Shown piece by piece: positions 1 through 5,722 of a DNA stretch of 15,998 nucleotides; positions within the stretch are counted from its first letter, which is position 1; every line of letters begins with the position of its first letter. Under the pieces are notes generated by a model that was given only the letters and a program-made list of their open reading frames with translations, searched no databases and was not told the origin of the DNA. Both the position numbers and the translations under genes were made by a program. The DNA is from CAYGZA01 sp964354135. Lineage in GTDB: Bacteria; Planctomycetota; Planctomycetia; Pirellulales; Thermoguttaceae. The stretch spans positions 1-15,998 of the forward strand of contig CAYGZA010000137.1 of NCBI GenBank assembly GCA_964354135.1. Direction: 5' to 3'.

Positions 1-2154
1 AAGACCCGCCGCAAGAAGGAAGGCGCCTTCTACACCCCCGCCTTCATCACCCGGTACATCGTCGAGCAAGCCCTGGGCGGCGTGCTCCGCGACCGCTTCG
101 AGGCCCTCCGGCAGGCGCACGAAAAGGCCGCCAAGGGCGCAGCTCGCGCCGCCCTTGCCGACCCGTCCGTTTACGTGTTGGACAAGCTCAAGAAGCCCGA
201 GCGCGCGGCCCTGGTCCGCTTCTGGGAGGCATGGCAAGACGAGCTGGGCACAATCCGCATCCTCGATCCGGCCTGCGGCAGCGGGGCCTTCTTGATCCAA
301 GCCTTTGACCAGTTGCACGCGGCCTATCAGGCATCCAATGACCGGCTGGAGGAGCTTCGCGGGCACCGGACCCTGTTCGACCTCGACAAGCGGATCCTAG
401 AAAACAACCTGTACGGGGTGGACATCAACGAAGAGGCCATCGAAATCTGCCGGCTTAGCCTCTGGATCAAGACGGCCGAGCGCGGCAAAGTGCTGACCAG
501 CCTCGACCACACGATCCGCGTCGGCAACAGCATCGTCGCCGACCCGGCCGTTCACCCGAAGGCGTTCGACTGGCGCGCGGCTTTTCCGGAGGTCTTCAAG
601 AAGGGTGGGTTTGACGTCGTGGTGGCCAACCCGCCGTATATTCGGCAAGAGTGGTTGGCTCCGTACAAACCTCACTTGGAGACGGTTTTCAAGAGTTACC
701 ACGGGGTGGCCGACATCTTCACCTACTTCTTCGAGCGTGGCCTGCAAATCCTGCGTGACAGCGGGCGATTAGCGTTCATCACCTCGGGGAGTTGGGTTCG
801 CGGGAACTTCGGCGCGCCGCTCCGAGAGTTCATCGCTGAGAATACGGCCATTGAATCCATGATTGACTTCGGGGAATTCCAGCCCTTCGAAGACGCTGAG
901 ATGATCCGGCCTTCAATAACGGTCCTGAGGAAAGGACCGTCGCGCACACGAATGCGCTTGTTCAAGTGGTTGAGAGGCGGCGAGCCGCCAGAGAACCTTT
1001 CGGAGGTCATCGCCTGCGCAGCAACCATGCGAACGGATCACCTCGGAGCGGACGCTTGGGAACTCGACGCTGACGATGTACTCGCGCTGCGACAGAAGGT
1101 CACCGCTGGCGGACTTCCATTGAAGGAATGTTGCCAAGACATCTTTCGTGGAGTAACAACTGGAGCGAACGACGTATTCGTAATCACCCGAGAAACGAGA
1201 GATCGGTTGGTTGGCCGCGATGCGCGAAACGACGAGGTGATTAGGCCCTTTGTCCAAGGTACGCACGTCCGCCCTTGGCACGTTGAGAAGTCCGACCAGT
1301 TCCTGATTTTCACTCGTCGGGGAATCGAAATAGAGGATTATCCGGCAATTCTGGAGTATCTTGAGACGCACCGAACAAAGCTCGAACCCAAGCCCGCCGA
1401 CTGGCCCGCTTCGCGGAACTGGCCTGGGCGAAAGGCAGGTCTCTATCAGTGGTATGAGATACAGGATACGACGGCGTATTGGGAGAAGTTCGGAAAACCG
1501 AAGGTTGTCTGGCCGGATATCACGAATCGACCGCGCTTTGTCATGGACACATCCGGAATAATGTGCGGCGACACGACGTTCATGATCCCGGAGGGCGATG
1601 GCTATTTGCTTGGCGTGCTTGCCTCATGGACAACGTGGTTTTTTCTCAGCAAGACAGCCCAACCGCTTCGCCTCAGGAGCGACCGGTGGCAATACCGCCT
1701 GAAGGCACAATACATGGAGCAAGTACCGATTCCTAAAGCACCGCGTGCGGACCGGGACGCGATCGCGGCGTTAGCAGAACGATCCTGCGCTATGGCCGCG
1801 CAACGTTACGAGCTGCAGACCAGTGTCCAACGTCGCATAACCAAGACGTTCGGAGAAGATGCGAAGGGTCGGAGTCTCGGCGTACTGAACACCAAAGCCG
1901 AATCATGGTGGGACCTTTCGCTAGCCGAGCTTGGGACGGCCCTGAAGGCGAGTTTCAAGCTGTCGGCGAGCCCTTTCAAAAACCCCCGAACCGCCGATGA
2001 GTGGGAAACCTACCTGGAAAAAAAGCGGAAGGGAGTGGACCGCTACACCAAAGAACTCGCCGACGCTGAGACCGAGCTGAACGACCGCGTCTTCCGGCTC
2101 TTCCGGCTGACGCCGGACGAAATCAGTCTCCTTCAGCGAGAGGTCGAACACTGA
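1..2154 (+). CDS. Eco57I-like DNA methyltransferase / type IIG restriction-modification enzyme, 5' end missing
   Basis: The frame is open to the left edge, so only the last 717 residues are seen. It should methylate adenine in a specific DNA site. In type IIG enzymes an N-terminal nuclease domain is fused to this core; none is visible here. The visible part opens with a KEGAFYTP motif typical of these methylases. The SAM-binding motif DPACGSGAF is at visible residues 89-97 and the catalytic NPPY of N6-adenine methylases at 210-213. A TaqI-C-like target-recognition region, with YLLGVLAS and a following VPIP turn, is near 535-580. A charged C-terminal helix (residues near 665-715) ends the protein. 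A GTG at 82 is internal, because the KEGAFYTP motif lies upstream of it. Base use is less GC-rich from about 1020 to 1900 (recognition domain) than before 600. Next is an unknown protein on the same strand. A BREX or DISARM methylase is the main alternative. Confidence 0.88.
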   Translation, partial: KTRRKKEGAFYTPAFITRYIVEQALGGVLRDRFEALRQAHEKAAKGAARAALADPSVYVLDKLKKPERAALVRFWEAWQDELGTIRILDPACGSGAFLIQAFDQLHAAYQASNDRLEELRGHRTLFDLDKRILENNLYGVDINEEAIEICRLSLWIKTAERGKVLTSLDHTIRVGNSIVADPAVHPKAFDWRAAFPEVFKKGGFDVVVANPPYIRQEWLAPYKPHLETVFKSYHGVADIFTYFFERGLQILRDSGRLAFITSGSWVRGNFGAPLREFIAENTAIESMIDFGEFQPFEDAEMIRPSITVLRKGPSRTRMRLFKWLRGGEPPENLSEVIACAATMRTDHLGADAWELDADDVLALRQKVTAGGLPLKECCQDIFRGVTTGANDVFVITRETRDRLVGRDARNDEVIRPFVQGTHVRPWHVEKSDQFLIFTRRGIEIEDYPAILEYLETHRTKLEPKPADWPASRNWPGRKAGLYQWYEIQDTTAYWEKFGKPKVVWPDITNRPRFVMDTSGIMCGDTTFMIPEGDGYLLGVLASWTTWFFLSKTAQPLRLRSDRWQYRLKAQYMEQVPIPKAPRADRDAIAALAERSCAMAAQRYELQTSVQRRITKTFGEDAKGRSLGVLNTKAESWWDLSLAELGTALKASFKLSASPFKNPRTADEWETYLEKKRKGVDRYTKELADAETELNDRVFRLFRLTPDEISLLQREVEH

Positions 2155-2383
2155 TGCAAACACTTATCGCCAGCCACGCCGGCAACGCGGTGGGCTAAAC
2201 GCGGGCGCGTAGTGACGCATCCCTTTGCCGAGGCCGGTGCATGATGTAGACTGCCCTTTACCGGGTATGGCCGTCGCGATGGCTACGCGCCGGCCCGAAG
2301 CGGCCCGGGCTACCGCCGGGCGTTTCTCTCGCCTTTCGGCCCACGGTTGCCCGGTCCCGCCCGGAGTTGAAAGGTGGGAATTC
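2155..2383. other. spacer with a weak hairpin and a weak candidate promoter
   Basis: This 229-base gap has no convincing gene. The next reading frame stays open back to 2225, but that extension is low-complexity and lacks a ribosome site. A GCCCGG/CCGGGC stem (2303-2308 with 2316-2321) followed by TTTCTCTC could be a weak terminator for the methyltransferase. TTGCCG (2225-2230) and TAGACT (2247-2252), 16 bases apart, could be a promoter for the next gene; each matches consensus at only 4 of 6 positions. Confidence 0.35.
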
Positions 2384-4474
2384 ATGTTATACACGCCCAT
2401 CGACGGTCTGACGCGGGCGCACCGCGATGCTCAGTACCTCCTGACGCGGCTTCGCTACCTGGTCGATCAAGCCCAGCCGGGCAGCTATAACCGGGGGGAG
2501 TGGGACTTTCACGTCGCGGAAGAATCGGAGGGCGCCTATGACTTTGAGCACGCCGTAGTCAAATTCCAAGAGGACTTGGACGACGTTGGGGAACAGTTGG
2601 CACGTGCGGAACAAAGCTGGCGCTCGGTACGAGAAGAGCTAGCCGCTGTTGCCACCACCAGGAATGTCCAACTGCCCCTCCCCGTTCTTCGTGACGGTGG
2701 AACGTGGCGGGCCCACGTGACGGGCGGGACTGGGAGTGTGGCAGTGCCTGTCCACGTTCACGATGAGGGTACGCACGCCACCCTAATCGAACTGGGACAC
2801 CGAATACTGGCGCGGGTGCGGGCGGCGATACAGTGTCCTTCCGGGCCGATCAAGGTTGACGCGGCGAACGTGTGGGCAGTCGTTGGTGCCCTTGACTCTT
2901 CAAGCCCTGACGAATTCTGGTTCCATCGGCGACTTGAAGAGGAATACTTTGCTGCCCGGCGGCGCCGGCTTGGTCGGAAGGGGCGCCCGACGCGGGCGCA
3001 ACTGGCATCGGATGTCGCCAGCGGCCTGGTCGGACTTCAAGAGCTTTTGAGCAAGCCTTCCCCGCAAGAAGATCGGGCACCTGGGGAACCCGGCGTCTAT
3101 GACTTCGATGGCTGGCTGGACGGACTTCTAAAGGCGACGGTCGATGCGGGTTTGACCTGTTCGCGCGAAACTGAGCAAGCCCTGATAGTCGCGTTGGAGT
3201 TGCGAAGGGATACTCAAAACTACGCTCTGTCCACGGGGGACTTCGAGCACTTCGGACCCGAGCGTGTCCCGTCCCCCGAAGCGATGCGCCGGTTAGAGGA
3301 GGCTTTCGGGCCGGTCACCCCGCAGACTGGGGAGCGGGTCAAGGACGCTGCGGTGCTCCGGTTGTACCAAGACTTGTTGGCGGCAATCACGTCGATCGGC
3401 GGGTCGGACGCTACCGAAAAAGTCCCACCAGCGGGCTCGCAACCAGAGGGCGATGTTGCTGTTGGGGCACCGCCCGATCCTCTCGCCAGCGCACACAGGG
3501 CGGTGGTGGCGTGTAGGGAAGCGATTGATTCGGTACTTTCTCTTGACCGCTACCTGGATTTCTTCGGCCGGGATTGCGCCCGTCACTACTGCGAAGAGAT
3601 CACGTTTCTTGCCTGGGCAGTGGCCCGGGCGCGGCGGAGCCTTTCGGCGGTGGCGAGCGACTTCGCACGCGCAGGCAGCGGCAAGCAAGTTGTGTGGGGC
3701 GTGGAGGCTGATAGTGTCCACGCGGCCGTCGTGGCGTTGGGCGACGTGCTTTTGGACAACCTCCACGCGGCCGTTGAATCCTCTTCGACGGAAAACGATC
3801 CACGTTCGGACCTTTGGGACTCTGGAATCACCAACGACAACTACTACGGAATCGCGGAAATGGTCCGCGTTTGGAAAGCGCAAATTGGAAGGCGGGACTT
3901 GATAGAGCGATGGAGCAACGGGCACAATCCAGGGCCCTTGGAAGCCGAGTACGACCGGGTGAGGGCGGCCGTTGGGGGCCTTCCGGCGACGTCTGACCAG
4001 CGGACAACGGAGCCGGCGGCGCCGATCGACGGAGGGACTGGGGAAGCGCGGGGCATTGGCGACGGGCCCGAAAGCAATGCCACGGGACCCGAGAGTCTTT
4101 CGACGCGCAAGATCACCAGGCAACAGGCGAACGCGAGGGCAATGGATCTGGCCCGCGCCGATCCGGATTTCGTCCGCAACCCGAATATCCGGCTCTGGGC
4201 GAAAAGGATCGGGTGTTCTCAGGGGTTGGTGGTGGAGCTGCCTTTATGGCGGGAGACCATGGAAAGGACCGGACGCGCGCGAAGGCAGAGGCCACCAGCC
4301 CCGGAGGTAGTCAGCTTGTCTGAGAAAGTGGAGGCCATTCTTGGGCAGGATGACGCACAGCTAAAGCGGCTGATTGCGGAATCCGAGGCCGACAACAGGG
4401 CGGACCCCAGCCCGTTGGAAAACGACGCGCCCGATCAGCCCCCCCGGACGGTTCGGGAATCCAAGCGGCTGTAG
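2384..4474 (+). CDS. hypothetical protein with C-terminal helix-turn-helix-like module
   Basis: A 696-residue protein of unknown function. The start at 2384 is chosen because AAAGGTGGG lies just upstream and the protein MLYTPIDGL begins cleanly there; an earlier GTG-type start at 2225 would add about 53 low-complexity residues. Residues 1-90 look helical and charged (possible coiled coil, 55-90). Residues 175-225 are Arg/Glu-rich, and 430-560 hold another helical block with aromatic residues (SLDRYLDFFGRDCARHYC). Linkers near 395-430 and 540-575 are rich in Pro, Gly, Ala and Thr. The last 120 residues (577-696) contain RLWAKRIGCSQGLV then LPLWRETMERTGR, a helix-turn-helix-like pattern I associate with planctomycete hypothetical proteins, followed by an acidic tail. 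No catalytic motif, signal peptide or membrane segment is seen. Its place after a methyltransferase and before an excisionase-like gene suggests island cargo, perhaps defence or regulation; this is inference. Confidence 0.72.
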   Translation: MLYTPIDGLTRAHRDAQYLLTRLRYLVDQAQPGSYNRGEWDFHVAEESEGAYDFEHAVVKFQEDLDDVGEQLARAEQSWRSVREELAAVATTRNVQLPLPVLRDGGTWRAHVTGGTGSVAVPVHVHDEGTHATLIELGHRILARVRAAIQCPSGPIKVDAANVWAVVGALDSSSPDEFWFHRRLEEEYFAARRRRLGRKGRPTRAQLASDVASGLVGLQELLSKPSPQEDRAPGEPGVYDFDGWLDGLLKATVDAGLTCSRETEQALIVALELRRDTQNYALSTGDFEHFGPERVPSPEAMRRLEEAFGPVTPQTGERVKDAAVLRLYQDLLAAITSIGGSDATEKVPPAGSQPEGDVAVGAPPDPLASAHRAVVACREAIDSVLSLDRYLDFFGRDCARHYCEEITFLAWAVARARRSLSAVASDFARAGSGKQVVWGVEADSVHAAVVALGDVLLDNLHAAVESSSTENDPRSDLWDSGITNDNYYGIAEMVRVWKAQIGRRDLIERWSNGHNPGPLEAEYDRVRAAVGGLPATSDQRTTEPAAPIDGGTGEARGIGDGPESNATGPESLSTRKITRQQANARAMDLARADPDFVRNPNIRLWAKRIGCSQGLVVELPLWRETMERTGRARRQRPPAPEVVSLSEKVEAILGQDDAQLKRLIAESEADNRADPSPLENDAPDQPPRTVRESKRL

Positions 4475-4648
4475 CGATTCCCTTCTTGTTCACGCTTGTT
4501 CATGAACACCGCGAAGATTTCTTGGAAAACCCATTCCTTTGCAGAGCAATGGCTTCCGTCTGTTCACGGTCTGTTCTCGCGCCGTTTTTCGTGAACAAGC
4601 GCCTATAGGTAGAGGCACCAACAAACCTCACCTATAGGAGTCGCCGAC
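4475..4648. promoter_or_regulatory. candidate operator: TGTTCA half-site array and paired CCTATAGG palindromes
   Basis: The 174 bases before the excisionase-like gene hold TGTTCA at 4487, 4497 and 4561, TGTTCT at 4571, and TGAACA at 4503 and 4592. Two of these form the perfect 12-base palindrome TGTTCATGAACA (4497-4508). CTTGTTCACG (4485-4494) is the exact reverse complement of CGTGAACAAG (4590-4599). GTTC-N7-GTTC (4562-4576) matches the spacing known for alphaproteobacterial LexA boxes, but whether that rule applies here is unknown. CCTATAGG occurs at 4602-4609 and 4631-4638, inside the inverted pair CCTATAGGT/ACCTATAGG. The second copy overlaps the ribosome site GGAG (4637-4640), so a bound protein could block translation start or transcription. 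Confidence 0.6.
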
Positions 4649-4867
4649 ATGCCCCCCGACACCCTTCCGCGGCTTCTGACAGCCCGGCGGATAGCAGCCC
4701 GGTTAAACGTACCTCTTCGTCGGGTGGCGTACATCCTTGCCACCCGTCCCCATATCCAAGCTTCCGCCCGGGCAGGGACGCTTCGCCTGTACAACAGGCG
4801 GGCCGTGGCAATGATCCGCCGCGAACTAAACAGCATCGACTCCCGACAGGCCCGACGCGATCCCTGA
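4649..4867 (+). CDS. excisionase / MerR-like helix-turn-helix DNA-binding protein
   Basis: A 72-residue basic protein. The start is set by GGAG eight bases upstream of ATG. Residues 8-30 (LLTARRIAARLNVPLRRVAY) form the first helix-turn-helix, where 'LLT..IA..L.VP...V' is the usual pattern of excisionase and MerR-type winged-helix domains. Residues 34-50 (PHIQASARAGTLRLYNRRAV) fit the wing followed by a recognition strand, with 'G.LRLY' in place of the usual 'lplyp'. Proteins of this size act as recombination directionality factors or as small repressors. No integrase is seen in the window. It lies between a repeat-rich operator and a tRNA-like 3' end, which fits a role in excision or in regulating the island. 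It could instead be a stand-alone transcription regulator. Confidence 0.75.
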   Translation: MPPDTLPRLLTARRIAARLNVPLRRVAYILATRPHIQASARAGTLRLYNRRAVAMIRRELNSIDSRQARRDP

Positions 4868-4879
4868 CCAATGCCGGTT

Positions 4880-4948
4880 GGGGCGGGGCGTGGGCGCCAG
4901 GTGGGACTCGCGAATCCTGCCGCCCGGGTTCGATTCCCGGCCGCTCCA
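4880..4948 (+). other. tRNA-like sequence with intact 3' half, probable attachment-site scar
   Basis: Bases 4924-4940 are a perfect tRNA T-arm: CCGGG, loop TTCGATT, CCCGG. It is followed by an acceptor 3' strand CCGCTCC (4941-4947) and discriminator A (4948). Upstream, TGGGA/TCCTG (4902-4906 with 4915-4919) makes an anticodon-like stem with an 8-base loop, and the variable region is 4 bases. GGGGCGG (4880-4886) can pair with the acceptor strand with one G-U. The D-arm is abnormal: GGCG/CGCC with a 4-base loop and no spacer after the acceptor. I therefore read it as a decayed or hybrid tRNA rather than a working one. Integrated elements often leave such tRNA 3' ends. Confidence 0.6.
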
Positions 4949-5014
4949 GCCTTGAAAAATGCAAACGCCCGGCCAAGGGCCGGGCGCTGCGCCAAGCGGG
5001 ACTCGCGAACGCTG
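4894..5014. repeat. imperfect 26-base direct repeat around the tRNA-like 3' end
   Basis: Bases 4894-4919 and 4989-5014 match at about 22 of 26 positions. They share GCGCCA and a continuous 12-base core GGGACTCGCGAA (4903-4914 and 4998-5009). The first copy is inside the anticodon-like arm, the second lies just past the hairpin at 4966-4986. The arrangement could be a duplicated attachment core. Confidence 0.6.
4966..4986. terminator. perfect 9-bp GC hairpin after the tRNA-like sequence
   Basis: CGCCCGGCC and GGCCGGGCG pair perfectly around the loop AAG. On the plus strand no T-run follows. On the minus strand the stem is followed by TTTGCATTTTTC, so it would work better as a terminator for minus-strand transcripts. 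Its place just after a tRNA 3' end fits the old terminator of a tRNA gene. Confidence 0.5.
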
Positions 5015-5157
5015 ATAGCATACCACCATGAGCGAACGGAATCAATCGGGCGTAACCATCCTGCCCGGGGAGGATAAGGGCACATCACTGATATTCCAGG
5101 AGGCCCGCTGGCGCCGGGTGCCAGGGGGTGGGAGGCACGCCCTGAGACACGAAGCGG

Positions 5158-5173
5158 GACCCCAAAAGGGGTC
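5158..5173. repeat. GACCCC-AAAA-GGGGTC hairpin
   Basis: A perfect 6-bp stem with an AAAA loop. It has no gene directly upstream on either strand, so a role as terminator is unproven. It may belong to the dispersed-repeat material that fills this gap. Confidence 0.5.
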
Positions 5174-5203
5174 ACCCATAACCGCCGCGGTCAAGGCCCG
5201 ATT

Positions 5204-5262
5204 TCACTCGTTCCCAAGGTCCGCCTTGGGAACGCCCTTCCCGGAAGCTCTGCTTCCGGTGG
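5204..5262. repeat. tandem double-hairpin element of REP type
   Basis: Two perfect hairpins stand side by side. GTTCCCAAGG/CCTTGGGAAC has loop TCCG (5210-5233) and CCGGAAGC/GCTTCCGG has loop TCT (5241-5259), joined by GCCCTTC. The lead-in CTCGTTCCCA and the two-stem layout match a dispersed element I know from many bacterial genomes, including planctomycetes, where such units are thought to be moved by REP-associated tyrosine transposases. No such transposase is in the window. Confidence 0.75.
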
Positions 5263-5327
5263 ACAAGCGATTCGATCCGCACGCACCGGGGTGTGTTGCG
5301 GCGGGACAGGGGCGGCATGGCCAAGAA

Positions 5328-5399
5328 CCTATTCCACAACCCCTCACCCCCGGCCCCTCTCCCCGTAAACGGGGCGAGGGGAGAGGTTCTTGGGATAGG
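5328..5399. mobile_element. MITE-like inverted-repeat element, copy 1
   Basis: The outer arms CCTATTCC (5328-5335) and GGGATAGG (5392-5399) pair at 7 of 8 positions. The centre is a long stem CCCCTCTCCCCG/CGGGGCGAGGGG (11 of 12 pairs) around the loop TAAA. Bases 5351-5386 are nearly identical, in the same orientation, to 7603-7637 in copy 2. It is too short to code for a protein and would need a transposase supplied elsewhere. Confidence 0.65.
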
Positions 5400-5418
5400 C
5401 GCTAAGCTCGCTTGGGCG

Positions 5419-5441
5419 TGCCCACGCGGATCGTGTGGGCA
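5419..5441. repeat. TGCCCAC/GTGGGCA hairpin
   Basis: A 7-bp perfect stem with a 9-base loop, flanked by GGGC and ATGGCGCCC. It resembles short dispersed palindromes common in planctomycete intergenic DNA; that comparison is from memory. Confidence 0.5.
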
Positions 5442-5541
5442 TGGCGCCCAGTGCGGGAAGCCGTAGGGTGAACAGGTGAAGGGTGTGAAGGCAGCGAAGC
5501 GGGCCGACACGGCCCGGCTCGGAGGGGCGGGGATTCCGGAA

Positions 5542-5603
5542 GGGGACAGTCCCCGACCAACCTCCGGTCGGTGCCCGGCTGCGCGAAAATGGGGACAGTC
5601 CCC
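5542..5603. repeat. pair of GGGGACAGTCCCC palindromes flanking a small stem
   Basis: The 13-base palindrome GGGGACAGTCCCC occurs at 5542-5554 and again at 5591-5603. Between them CCGACC/GGTCGG (5553-5558 with 5566-5571) can form a further stem. This motif is a known kind of dispersed repeat in several bacterial groups and is often linked with REP-associated transposases; none is visible here. Confidence 0.65.
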
Positions 5604-5621
5604 AGGTTGTCGCCGCTCGTT

Positions 5622-5720
5622 CCAAGCCCCGCGTCTCTCGCCGGTCGCCCTGCGCCTCTTGTCCCGCGTCCCTCGCCGCTCGACCCGCGCCTCTCGTCTC
5701 TCGTCCCGCGCCCCTTGTTG
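5622..5720. repeat. degenerate CT/CG-rich short tandem repeat
   Basis: About 100 bases made of variants of CTCGTCCCGCGC and CCTCGCCGCTCG, strongly pyrimidine-rich on the plus strand. The phase drifts, so this is a decayed repeat rather than an exact array. It ends just before the stop codon of the minus-strand Gfo/Idh/MocA gene, so it lies in that transcript's 3' end. Confidence 0.55.
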
Positions 5721-5722
5721 CC

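Larger units (their letters stand above)
4868..5722. other. 855-base gene-free region packed with hairpins and repeat elements
   Basis: Several frames are open here on both strands, but none has a ribosome site, recognisable domain or natural protein composition, and they cross obvious hairpins and simple repeats. From left to right it holds a tRNA-like 3' end, an imperfect 26-base direct repeat, a perfect 9-bp hairpin, a GACCCC/GGGGTC hairpin, a tandem double hairpin, a MITE-like element, a TGCCCAC/GTGGGCA hairpin, two GGGGACAGTCCCC palindromes and a CT/CG-rich degenerate repeat. Each is listed separately. The region separates the island from the minus-strand Gfo/Idh/MocA gene and may be a sink for mobile short repeats. 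Confidence 0.7.

Noticed and set aside
4485..4638. A CRISPR array or iteron-type replication origin in the palindrome cluster
   Set aside because: Half-sites are unevenly spaced, there are no uniform spacers, and no replication initiator gene is adjacent.
1..4867. A complete BREX or DISARM defence system
   Set aside because: Only a methylase is recognisable. No helicase, ATPase, phosphatase or phospholipase-D-like gene is visible, though genes left of the window are unseen.
4880..4948. A complete functional tRNA gene
   Set aside because: The T-arm and acceptor are perfect, but the D-arm has a 4-base loop, the acceptor-D spacer is missing and the anticodon loop has eight bases.
4603..5175. 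Minus-strand open frames opposite the tRNA-like sequence
   Set aside because: Text such as GRESNPGGRIRESHL is the known false translation of the strand opposite tRNA genes.
5028..5405. A 125-residue plus-strand open frame after the tRNA-like sequence
   Set aside because: It begins at a plausible ATG, but it has no ribosome site and translates the double hairpin and part of the MITE-like element.
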